Shown here in pieces: positions 13,029-20,758 of a DNA stretch of 20,922 nucleotides (position 1 is its first letter; each line of letters starts with the position of its first letter). This DNA comes from Coriobacteriia bacterium (GTDB taxonomy: Bacteria > Actinomycetota > Coriobacteriia > WRKU01 > WQUG01): assembly GCA_009785705.1 (NCBI GenBank), contig WQVS01000010.1, positions 1 to 20,922 on the forward strand, read 5' to 3'. A program made the translations under genes and the position numbers. The notes beneath the pieces are model-generated. The model was not told the origin of the DNA. It made no database searches and saw nothing but the letters and a program-made list of their open reading frames with translations.

Positions 13029-14449
13029 TGGGCACGCCAGATATTCGCGCTTTTGGCGCCAGTGTGCAGGGTAGTGCACACATAAAGTCGGGAGTAGTGT
13101 GCCAGGATGCCCATAAGTATCTACAGCTGCCCAATGGTTGGTATTTGGTTCTTGTGGCCGATGGCGTTGGCAGCGCGCTACATTCAGATGAGGGAGCACA
13201 GATTGCTGTTGTCGCTGCTGCACAGTGGATGTATTCCTGTACGACAAATGCCCATTGGGATATTGCCGCACTAGAGGACATATGGCTTAATGCTTTTAGG
13301 TCAGCGCAACTTGCTGTTACCAATCATGCGCAGGCGCGCAATTTGCCAGAAGATGCCTTTGATACGACTTTGACGGGCTTTATCTATAATGGCGAACAGC
13401 TTGTATATGGTCATTCTGGCGATGGTGGAATTGTTGTTCTGCAAAAGGACGGACGCTATTGCCTGCTAACAGAAGCGCAAAAAGGCGATGAGGCGAATTC
13501 TACCTATGTTCTTCGATTAGGAGAGCAATCTTGGGCCTTTGGTCATTCTTGCGAACCTGTGGCTGCCGCCGCCGCTATGACTGATGGTGTACTGGCTGCC
13601 TTCTGCCCCAGTCGTTATAGCGTTACGGATGAACCTGTAAACGCAAAGTTCGCTACCTTGTTCATGCATCTTCAGCGCAGCGATGGTTTGCGAGAGGTTG
13701 CTACTGCAAAAGACTTTGAACAGCGCATGGAGCGGGGACTTGAAGCTTACTTTCATTCTGACAAAGTTGCTGCCATTACGGATGATAAGACGCTTGTTGT
13801 TGCGATAAACATGCAGGTCGCAAGTACAAATATTGGAGATGCCTACTATGAGGGCAGCAGTCGTGATGAGGCTGCTATTGACAAGAAGATACGCGAAGGA
13901 CTGTACAGTGAGGAAGCGCCAGAGCCAAAACCAGAACCTGAACACCTGCATCTTGATGTGTCATCCAAACCTCTGGGTCCAAACAACTCGGGGAGGAGCT
14001 TAGCCCAAAGTCAGGGCTGCAAGCAAAAACCTCCGGCTGTCTTGCGTTACGTTGCTGCAGCCGCAGCGGGGGCACTTCTTGCAGGGACTATTGCTTTTGC
14101 AGCTATAGCTTTTTTAGGAAGCATGGCTGAGGGTGAGCGCCTTGCTCTTCAGAATCAGGTTGACCAACTTCAAGTGGACAATGCAGAGTTAGAGGAACGC
14201 AGTGAAGCTCTTGAGTCTGAGTTCGACAGAGAGAGAAGAAGATTTGAGTGCCAGATTGATTCCCTTGAAACTTCTCTAGCCGCTATTACCGATGATTCTG
14301 GGACAGATAGTGGCACACCAGGCAGCGAAGGGTTGGGAAATGATACGTCAGACGATGAAGGGGAGTCTGACGCAAATAATGGAACCGAAGTAGTGAACCC
14401 AAGCGATGACCGTGACTCAGCTTTAGAAAGTACAGCGGGTGCAAATTAG
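13028..14449 (+). CDS. membrane PP2C-like phosphatase of the TerY-P triad
   Basis: This 473-residue protein has an N-terminal PP2C domain (about 1-262) with the metal residues in ADGVGSA (D45), DTTLTG (D112), SGDGGIV (D132), MTDGV (D186) and TDDKTLVV (D252). A variable linker leads to one TM segment (about 340-363). Beyond it come a strongly predicted coiled coil (about 368-420) and an acidic Asp/Glu/Ser/Gly tail. The external coiled coil could dimerise or contact the envelope. It should reverse phosphorylation by the kinase encoded two bases downstream. It is only distantly like the PstP-type enzyme at 6680-7912. The shared design of catalytic domain, TM segment and acidic outer tail is notable. 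Confidence 0.88.
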   Translation: MGTPDIRAFGASVQGSAHIKSGVVCQDAHKYLQLPNGWYLVLVADGVGSALHSDEGAQIAVVAAAQWMYSCTTNAHWDIAALEDIWLNAFRSAQLAVTNHAQARNLPEDAFDTTLTGFIYNGEQLVYGHSGDGGIVVLQKDGRYCLLTEAQKGDEANSTYVLRLGEQSWAFGHSCEPVAAAAAMTDGVLAAFCPSRYSVTDEPVNAKFATLFMHLQRSDGLREVATAKDFEQRMERGLEAYFHSDKVAAITDDKTLVVAINMQVASTNIGDAYYEGSSRDEAAIDKKIREGLYSEEAPEPKPEPEHLHLDVSSKPLGPNNSGRSLAQSQGCKQKPPAVLRYVAAAAAGALLAGTIAFAAIAFLGSMAEGERLALQNQVDQLQVDNAELEERSEALESEFDRERRRFECQIDSLETSLAAITDDSGTDSGTPGSEGLGNDTSDDEGESDANNGTEVVNPSDDRDSALESTAGAN

Positions 14450-14451
14450 AG

Positions 14452-15837
14452 ATGGCTGCCAGGTACTACCACACAAAAGGTGGAAAGACATACACTTTAG
14501 GCGGCCTAATTAGCAAAGAGGCAAAAGGTGGAGAAGGCTCTGTTCATCGCCTGCCGAACAATCCAGACTTAGTCGCAAAGATTTATCGAGTAGACCTAGG
14601 TTCTGATGACCTGGCTAGGCGCGGGCGCAAGATTGAGGCAATGTTGGCGAAGGGTTCGACGCTTGCGGCAGACCAGACCTTTGCTTGGCCACTGGACTCA
14701 CTCTACGATGTGAATGGTGTTTTTGTGGGTTACGTCATGCGCAGTGCTGCAGACAAAATCAAGTTGTCTAAGCAGTTATCAGATAAGTTGCGCAAGAACA
14801 TGACTTTAGAAGAGCTTATAGTAGCGGCTAGCAATCTGGCACGAACTATTGATAGTGCTCACTCACAGTCTTATGTGATAGGCGATTTAAAGCCAGAGAA
14901 CCTATTAGTATCAAGTGCAGTTATTACCGTTATTGACGTGGACTCCTTCCAATTTAGTGTCGGGAGTGAGCTGTTCCCCTGTCGTGCGGGGACTCCTGAG
15001 TGGCTGCCTCCTGAACTGCAGAATGCATCTTTTACGAATCAATCCTTTTCGCTTGAGACTGATTGCTGGGCACTTGCTGTCATCATCTTTAAGTTGCTCA
15101 TGAACGATACTCACCCCTTTACTCACAGGGTGACTGCAGTGAGTGCAGAGCGCACGACTCAAAAAGAAAACATAATTAATGGAATAAGCGCTCATTTCCC
15201 AGATACGCATCGGAGTCGATTATCAATAGCGAGACCTCTAACATCTCCACCTATAGAGTCCTTGCCACTGTCTGTGCGCAAGCTCTTCGAGCAGGCTTTT
15301 ATAGAGGGACACCTTGCACACTGGAGCCGCCCAAAGGCTGCAGATTGGATTGAGCCTTTGCGGGACTTTAGAGAGCAACTAGTTAAATGCAGGGCGAATT
15401 CAAGCCATCAATATTGGCAAGGAGCCGCTGCGTGTCCTTGGTGTGAGATAGAAAAGCCTGCTGTTGTAGGCGGAAGCTTAGGCAGCGGAAAGACCTGTAC
15501 GTATTGCGGAACAAGCAGTAAGGCCAACGCTGTATTTTGCAGCAGAGTGAACTGTGGCAGACCTTTTCCATTAGAGCCTTCTGGCCCTAGCGTACTGAAG
15601 GACAGCAAGGATTCAGATGCAAGGAAGCCACTCCCAGCTAAAGTTTGCCCTCATTGCTATATGTCAAATACAAAGCAGGCTATTCGGTGCAGGTCTTGTA
15701 ATAGAGACATGAACAGCAGTGCTAGCAATCAGCCCAAAAGTGTAGGGGAGAGTGCTCTTATTGCAGTGTCAGTAGGATTGGGAATTTTTGTTATAGGTGT
15801 ACTTCTACTGTTATTTTTCGTCGCTCTATTTGGATGA
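14452..15837 (+). CDS. TerY-P-type protein kinase with zinc ribbons and C-terminal TM anchor
   Basis: This 461-residue kinase belongs to the divergent family found next to vWA and PP2C genes. It has a KGGEGSV loop (25-31), K43 in VAKIY, GDLKPEN (144-150, catalytic D145), DVDSF in place of DFG (162-166), and GTPEWLPPEL (180-189). After the kinase comes a zinc-binding region: C313 with CPWC (328-331). An additional zinc ribbon follows, with C349, C352, C363 and C368 around NAVFCS, then a further ribbon CPHC (399-402) / CRSC (413-416). One TM segment (about 434-458) ends the protein, so the kinase is probably tail-anchored with everything else cytoplasmic. The 349-368 ribbon recurs in three downstream membrane proteins. 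Gap to the phosphatase gene: two bases. Confidence 0.87.
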   Translation: MAARYYHTKGGKTYTLGGLISKEAKGGEGSVHRLPNNPDLVAKIYRVDLGSDDLARRGRKIEAMLAKGSTLAADQTFAWPLDSLYDVNGVFVGYVMRSAADKIKLSKQLSDKLRKNMTLEELIVAASNLARTIDSAHSQSYVIGDLKPENLLVSSAVITVIDVDSFQFSVGSELFPCRAGTPEWLPPELQNASFTNQSFSLETDCWALAVIIFKLLMNDTHPFTHRVTAVSAERTTQKENIINGISAHFPDTHRSRLSIARPLTSPPIESLPLSVRKLFEQAFIEGHLAHWSRPKAADWIEPLRDFREQLVKCRANSSHQYWQGAAACPWCEIEKPAVVGGSLGSGKTCTYCGTSSKANAVFCSRVNCGRPFPLEPSGPSVLKDSKDSDARKPLPAKVCPHCYMSNTKQAIRCRSCNRDMNSSASNQPKSVGESALIAVSVGLGIFVIGVLLLLFFVALFG

Positions 15838-15928
15838 CAAAAGGAAGTCTGGCACTGAATGCGTGGTGAGCAATTGAGTTAAAAGCATAGAGAAGTTGGA
15901 ATAATGAACAAGAAAGAGGGAAAAGAAC

Positions 15929-16645
15929 ATGAAGATTTGTCCAGAATGTAGTACTCAAAGCAGCGCTGCAGCAGTATTTTGCAGCAACAAGTCCTGCGGT
16001 AAGGCATTTCAGGAAGTATCGCCACGGCCATCACCTGCCTCTGCACCATCTCCACCAGAGCCTGTTTCTGTCTTCGTTGCATCACAATCAGAAATGCCTC
16101 CGTCTGTCTTGCCGCAAGGGAATGCCTTCTCAATAATTGTAAAGCTTATCAGTCTGGCAGTATTTATCCTGTCAGCATTGCCTCTGATATCTTTGCGTGG
16201 CGGAGGGATGGGAATTCCAGTCAGTAAATACAATTTGCTTTTTGGCAATATTCCTGGTCCAGCTGGTGAAGCAAGTCTCAATTTTGGAGGTGTATGGCAG
16301 CTTGCAATCCCGCTGCTTGCCTTTGCCTTGCTGATTTTTGTGTCTTTTCGTTCAGATTGGAAAAGGTGGGAGATTTTACTTTCGCTGATTATTTCATCAA
16401 TGTACCTGGGGATATTGATAGTGCTTGCAGCAATAGTTTCAGGAGCTGACACTGCACTTGGACTGATTCTTTTTGGCGGTGGCGGCATCTCGCTAGGTAT
16501 AGGTGGTATTGGCATTATATTTTGCTGTTTGGGGCTAGTGTTTGCGGCATGTTATGAGTTCTTCGGAAAGTCCATTCCAGTAAATATTCCTACAGTCCTT
16601 GACCCAGAAATGTGGCTCTCAAGGATACGTACACCTAAGCAGTAG
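15929..16645 (+). CDS. small polytopic membrane protein with N-terminal zinc ribbon (paralogue 1)
   Basis: This 238-residue protein has no function I recognise. Residues 4-23 are a zinc ribbon (C4, C7, C18, C23; core AVFCS). A Pro/Ser-rich linker (31-62) leads into about four TM segments (69-88, 122-140, 147-170, 175-208). The first loop holds the word YNLLFGNI (101-108), which corresponds to YELATGNI in the next gene, so the two are paralogues. The ribbon should face the cytoplasm alongside the kinase ribbons. The 91-base gap after the kinase gene contains no strong promoter. The ribosome site AGAGGG (15915-15920) is well spaced. Confidence 0.82.
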   Translation: MKICPECSTQSSAAAVFCSNKSCGKAFQEVSPRPSPASAPSPPEPVSVFVASQSEMPPSVLPQGNAFSIIVKLISLAVFILSALPLISLRGGGMGIPVSKYNLLFGNIPGPAGEASLNFGGVWQLAIPLLAFALLIFVSFRSDWKRWEILLSLIISSMYLGILIVLAAIVSGADTALGLILFGGGGISLGIGGIGIIFCCLGLVFAACYEFFGKSIPVNIPTVLDPEMWLSRIRTPKQ

Positions 16646-16666
16646 CGAGCATTGAAGGAAATAGTA

Positions 16667-17536
16667 ATGACTAAGCTTTGCCCAGAGTGCGGCATAGAGA
16701 ACAAAGTAAATGCTGTTTTTTGCAATGGCACAGACTGTGGAAAAATGTTTGCAGACACATCAATCCCACAAGCTGCCGCATCAACACCTGCGAGGCAGCA
16801 GTCTACTGCACCGCAGATGACTCAACACGAAAGAGACGCTATTTTATATGGAGGACCTCCTCCACTACCTGCCACGCCAGTTCAGCCATCAAATTTCGTG
16901 AGTCCAGTAGTTTCTGATAATTCAGTTAATCCTGCGATAGAGTCAATTTCCGTGGCGCCGGGAAGAGGAGGCGGTCATCCTACTGCCTCCTCAGCACCTC
17001 AAAGATTTTTCTCTATTGCAGTGAAGGTTGCCTGTGTAGCGATTTTTCTTTTTGCGTTTTTGCCTTTTGTTTCAGTATCATGCGAGGGAGCATCCCTCAG
17101 CTTGAATGCCTATGAACTAGCTACAGGCAACATCGCAGGCAGTGTCGCTGATTCTGCATCTGAACTGGATTTGGGTGCTCCGAGTGCTGCAGAGATGGAG
17201 CAACTCAACCAGATGGTTCCATCGAACGCAATCCTAATGGGTTCCTATGCCGGAATTTTGCTTTTGCTTGCAGTTTCGTTTGTGCCAACCTTGAGAAAGA
17301 TTGAATTGCTACTGGCTGTCATTGCTCCGACGTTTCACCTTGCAATAATAGTCCAACTTATAGGCACTTACATGGGACTAAATAGGGCAATGAATCTTGT
17401 TTCGGGGGCGATTCCTTTTGGAGTAGGTCCAATCATGCAGGCAAGTATAGGGATAGGAGCAATTACTACAGTGCTTGCTTGCCTAATCCTTCTGGGCTTG
17501 GCGACAAGTGAGCTTTGGCAAAGATGTCGAGGGTAA
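16667..17536 (+). CDS. polytopic membrane protein with N-terminal zinc ribbon (paralogue 2)
   Basis: This 289-residue protein, of unknown function, shares the plan of the preceding gene. It has a zinc ribbon (C5, C8, C19, C24; core NAVFCN), a long Pro/Ser/Gln-rich cytoplasmic linker (about 30-112), then about four TM segments (from about 117, 190, 211 and 260) with the loop word YELATGNI. The linker is roughly twice as long as in paralogue 1. The likely start is ATG 16667, six bases after GAAGGAA; an in-frame TTG at 16652 would precede the ribosome site and is unlikely. It lies 21 bases after paralogue 1, and a tandem duplication explains the pair. Confidence 0.82.
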   Translation: MTKLCPECGIENKVNAVFCNGTDCGKMFADTSIPQAAASTPARQQSTAPQMTQHERDAILYGGPPPLPATPVQPSNFVSPVVSDNSVNPAIESISVAPGRGGGHPTASSAPQRFFSIAVKVACVAIFLFAFLPFVSVSCEGASLSLNAYELATGNIAGSVADSASELDLGAPSAAEMEQLNQMVPSNAILMGSYAGILLLLAVSFVPTLRKIELLLAVIAPTFHLAIIVQLIGTYMGLNRAMNLVSGAIPFGVGPIMQASIGIGAITTVLACLILLGLATSELWQRCRG

Positions 17537-17539
17537 CAC

Positions 17540-18499
17540 ATGAATAGCCATAAGCAAGCGCCGCTTGAGAGATCTGTGAACACGGGACAAATGGGGAGAA
17601 TTGAGACTCCTATAGCGGACATAGAGATGGTTGAAGACTCATCAGGTGTGGCAATTTCAGCTAAAGTTGAGAATTTAGAACAGTCTGCTGAACAGGATAA
17701 TTTTGGGAAGAACCCTAATCGCATCAATTGGGGTGCGTTGTTCTTTCCACTGATCTGGGCGATAAAGTATCGGGTTTGGAAGTGGGCAACAGTATTTGCC
17801 TTGTTAGCCGCGGCCTTATTTGCCATGGGACTGTTTACTGACTCATTATTTGAAAGTCAGGATGAGCTTTGGGATGCTCACTTTGCTGAACGTGATGCCT
17901 TGCGGGAGGTTCACCGGGCTGAACAGGATACCCTTTGGGATACCCAAGAGGTTGAACGAGAGGCTCTCTGGGATGCACAAGAGGCAGAGCGCGATATCCT
18001 TAGTGAAGAGCACGAGGCTGCATTGGATGCACACGAGGTCGAATGGGACGCACTTCTGGCTAGCCAGGAGAGCCTTTGGTTAGGTCTAGGTGCTTTGAGG
18101 ATTTGCATAGTTTGGATTTATTTTGCTGTGAGTATCCTTTTTGCTTTGAGGGCAAACAGGATTGTGCTGGCACAGGATTTATCGATTCGCGTTGCACAGA
18201 ATTTAATTCAAGGTCAGAAAGTCTGGATTATTTGCTGGCTTGCTTGGCAAGTCATAGTTGCAGTCTTTGCTTTTGGGACATTAGATTTGCCAAGCTGGAT
18301 GTTTAGCTTACTTCTCCTTCTTTCAGCGACACCTGTTGCATTTTCTAGTGTCTACTGGCTAGTACATTCGTATGTGGCCTGGTACATACCAGAAGAATTT
18401 GAATTCTGGTATGTCAGAAACCTTTTATGGGAGGTACTTCCATTAGTCACGTATGGCACCTATGCAGCCCTGTTTTTGCGCGACAGAAAACAGCAGTGA
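17540..18499 (+). CDS. membrane protein with an 11-residue-repeat coiled coil between TM segments
   Basis: This 319-residue protein starts three bases after the previous stop. It has an N-terminal soluble region (1-60), an aromatic-rich membrane entry INWGALFFPLIWAIKYRVW (62-80) like that of DUF2628-type small membrane proteins, and TM1 to about 100. Residues 114-175 are a charged coiled coil with 11-residue periodicity (A-E-R-D-A-L-type units). About four more TM segments follow (from about 181, 229, 251 and 298). If the N terminus is inside, the coiled coil is extracytoplasmic. It has no zinc ribbon, unlike its neighbours. No function can be assigned. Confidence 0.8.
   Translation: MNSHKQAPLERSVNTGQMGRIETPIADIEMVEDSSGVAISAKVENLEQSAEQDNFGKNPNRINWGALFFPLIWAIKYRVWKWATVFALLAAALFAMGLFTDSLFESQDELWDAHFAERDALREVHRAEQDTLWDTQEVEREALWDAQEAERDILSEEHEAALDAHEVEWDALLASQESLWLGLGALRICIVWIYFAVSILFALRANRIVLAQDLSIRVAQNLIQGQKVWIICWLAWQVIVAVFAFGTLDLPSWMFSLLLLLSATPVAFSSVYWLVHSYVAWYIPEEFEFWYVRNLLWEVLPLVTYGTYAALFLRDRKQQ
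17879..18064 (+). repeat. 33-bp-period coding repeat (hendecad coiled coil)
   Basis: Codons 114-175 of the surrounding gene encode five 11-residue units (HFAERDALREV, HRAEQDTLWDT, QEVEREALWDA, QEAERDILSEE and, later, HEVEWDALLAS). A 7-residue spacer precedes the last one. The DNA copies are related (recurrent GATGC and TTGGGATRC words) but diverged, so the repeat is older than a simple slippage event. Confidence 0.7.
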
Positions 18500-18556
18500 C
18501 CTTTCAGGGGAGAAACATAAGTGGAAACAACAGGAAGAAGGGAAGGAGGATAGGGC

Positions 18557-20701
18557 ATGAGCGATAGTAAAATCTGTGCGCACTGCGGGTCAAGTAATAA
18601 AGCTAACGCAGTATTTTGTAGCAACGTTTCTTGTGGAAAGCTGTTTGAGTTACAGGATAGCAACCCACAGCCTGACCCAGCAATAGCAGGAGGGAAGGCA
18701 TGTCCGTACTGCGGAACTGATAATCGTCGAAATGCAGTATTTTGCAGCAGTAATTTCTGTGGGCGCAAGCTTGATGGTGATGACATTTCGGGCGCATATC
18801 AAAGCTGCCACGTGTGCGGTAGAGCAATTGGAGCTGGAGCTGCTCCACCAATCTCTTGCTGTTCTGACTATGCGGGCAGTAAGAAGCCTAAGCGCATTTT
18901 TGCTCTTGCTGCTGGACTGATAGCTTTTGTGGCAGTTGCTCTTTGTGCGCTATATCTACTTCCTTCAATTTTTTCGTCGAACCCTGTAGAAACCATTATT
19001 AATCCTAATGTCGTCGTTTACGAACCAGGCGGTTCTTCCTTCGAAATACTTGATAGTGATTTTGAATCGGTGACCGTCTCGACCCTTAATGGAATTGAGA
19101 TGACTACGATACTTGCAGCGGGGATTACAGAAGAAACCCCTGATGGATTGTTGCGCCTTATTGAATCTATAGAAGAAGTTCCTGAGGGGTACAGATTAAA
19201 CACTATGTCAGCCGCTCTGACAGATGCTATAGAGCAGTGCGACATTAGTTTTGTAGCAGTCGTCACAGAGGATGGCGAATTTGAAATTAGTTATCTCGAG
19301 GGCGATTTTGTTGGCATATTTGACATTCCGTCCGCTGTTGCTAGCAGCTTTAATCACACCTTGCTTTCGCGCGAAGAGAGCTTTGGTAGGCTTTCTGCAG
19401 GGCTTGTTTTTGAAGGTTCACTTCGCATTGAATTGCGAAGCAGAAATGTTGAGATGAGGCTGACTGTTCGCTGCTATGCACGTGCAGATATCTCAATGGA
19501 TGCACGTTTTGAATGGGAGCAGACACTTAAAAGATTAAACAAGCCACTTACTTTTTCAGTAGGAGGTGTCCCTGTTGTTTTAAGCAATGAATTGCGGATT
19601 GATGCTAGTTTCGCTGCGAATGCATCTGCTGTGACTCTTGAAGTAGATATGGCTTTTGATAGAACCGTTGGATTTGTGTACTCGACACGGCAGGGACTTA
19701 GGGCTATTAATGAAAATAATTCATCATGGCCGGATAATATATTGCAGCCAGGAAGCGAGATATTCAACGCATCACTTAACGCAGAATTGGGCGTAGTGCT
19801 TACTTCAAGACTGTACGGTCTTGCAGGGCCCAGCATTAGCACTGCGCTTGAAGCTGAGCTAAAAGCTGATTTGCGCAGACTTCCTGATGAAGTTGTGGCA
19901 AATGATGCAATTGTTTTGCCAGGGCCTAATTGGAGACTGTCTGGCTCCTACAGTGAAAAAGTCACTATTCCTATTAGGGGTCAATTCGTGATTGAGCTTC
20001 CAGGATGGGTACGCTTTAATCCCTTTGATAGAAGTCCTGTTAACCTCGCCAATTTTGAACTTTTTAATACAGGAGATGCGATTACTTTGTCAGACGTTAA
20101 TCTGACTTTCGGTCATCCCGACTTGTCTGTGGCAGAAAATCAAACGGAACAAGAACCGAATCAAGAAACTGTGCCACAGGGCAACATTCGCACTTTCACC
20201 ATGGAGGGTCCTGCCTTTGAAGTTTCTTTCGAGTACAACGCAGACCTTTTAGAAGAAGTTGGGTATGAATCTTGGTTTGCGGAGACTGGAGGCACTGGAT
20301 TTGGATTTGTGGCTCGCAATAATCCAGATGTTGAAATTACTGTTTCCTCTACGATAGCTCAGGGGAGTCTGACAGAGATGCTTGAATGGGAGACTGCTTT
20401 TGCGCGTAGCCACGGGGAGATAACGAGCGAGCGCGTGGGGGCAAACTATATCTTTGCTGAGGGCACAATTCATTCTGTGGGGACAGGAATAGATCATCCT
20501 GCTGGTTACGTAGTGATAAATCAGGCCTTTCAGAAGAAATATTTTTTCAACCAAAGCACAGAAAATTGGTTATCCGGAGTACACTTTTCCTATCCAAGCG
20601 CTGACAGTGACATTTGGGATGTAGAAGCTCGACGCATTATTGATAGCCTGAGGATATCTCCGCGTCGCGACAGCCCAGACCCTGCATTGGGGGGCTGGTA
20701 A
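18557..20701 (+). CDS. single-pass membrane protein with tandem cytoplasmic zinc ribbons and large extracytoplasmic region
   Basis: This 714-residue protein is of unknown function. Three zinc-binding units lie at the N terminus: C7/C10/C21/C26, C49/C52/C63/C68 (both the shared NAVFCS ribbon) and C84/C87 with C101/C102. One TM segment spans about 113-139. The ~575 extracytoplasmic residues look beta-rich. After a Gln/Glu/Asn linker (about 528-543), the final ~155 residues resemble the Mog1/PsbP-like fold of secreted bacterial proteins by pattern only (FTMEGPAFEVSFEYN start, IIDSLRI end). It has a very strong ribosome site (GGAGGATAGGGC). It is the last gene of the operon and the best candidate for a receptor whose cytoplasmic ribbons match those of the kinase. 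Confidence 0.85.
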   Translation: MSDSKICAHCGSSNKANAVFCSNVSCGKLFELQDSNPQPDPAIAGGKACPYCGTDNRRNAVFCSSNFCGRKLDGDDISGAYQSCHVCGRAIGAGAAPPISCCSDYAGSKKPKRIFALAAGLIAFVAVALCALYLLPSIFSSNPVETIINPNVVVYEPGGSSFEILDSDFESVTVSTLNGIEMTTILAAGITEETPDGLLRLIESIEEVPEGYRLNTMSAALTDAIEQCDISFVAVVTEDGEFEISYLEGDFVGIFDIPSAVASSFNHTLLSREESFGRLSAGLVFEGSLRIELRSRNVEMRLTVRCYARADISMDARFEWEQTLKRLNKPLTFSVGGVPVVLSNELRIDASFAANASAVTLEVDMAFDRTVGFVYSTRQGLRAINENNSSWPDNILQPGSEIFNASLNAELGVVLTSRLYGLAGPSISTALEAELKADLRRLPDEVVANDAIVLPGPNWRLSGSYSEKVTIPIRGQFVIELPGWVRFNPFDRSPVNLANFELFNTGDAITLSDVNLTFGHPDLSVAENQTEQEPNQETVPQGNIRTFTMEGPAFEVSFEYNADLLEEVGYESWFAETGGTGFGFVARNNPDVEITVSSTIAQGSLTEMLEWETAFARSHGEITSERVGANYIFAEGTIHSVGTGIDHPAGYVVINQAFQKKYFFNQSTENWLSGVHFSYPSADSDIWDVEARRIIDSLRISPRRDSPDPALGGW

Positions 20702-20711
20702 TTGGGTGCAG

Positions 20712-20758
20712 CTCTTCCAATCTCTTCCAAAATCGATAGATGGAAGAGTTAGGAAGAG
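20712..20758 (+). terminator. long imperfect hairpin after the TerY-like operon
   Basis: CTCTTCC-AAT-CTCTTCCA (20712-20729) pairs with TGGAAGAG-TTA-GGAAGAG (20741-20758), giving fifteen pairs with a 3-base internal loop. It begins ten bases after the last stop. There is no T-run, so it may act as a transcript-stabilising or Rho-assisted end rather than a classic terminator. Confidence 0.45.

Noticed and set aside
12993..13323. Two minus-strand frames across the vWA/PP2C junction
   Set aside because: Antisense to conserved PP2C motifs, with no ribosome site and no recognisable content.
15904..15951. Fifteen-codon frame before paralogue 1 (MNKKEGKEHEDL...)
   Set aside because: No ribosome site of its own; the purine-rich run is the ribosome site of the real gene at 15929.
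16009..16515. 168-residue minus-strand frame opposite paralogue 1
   Set aside because: Overlaps a gene with a good ribosome site, zinc ribbon and TM pattern; its Pro/Ile-rich sequence looks like the complement of membrane codons.
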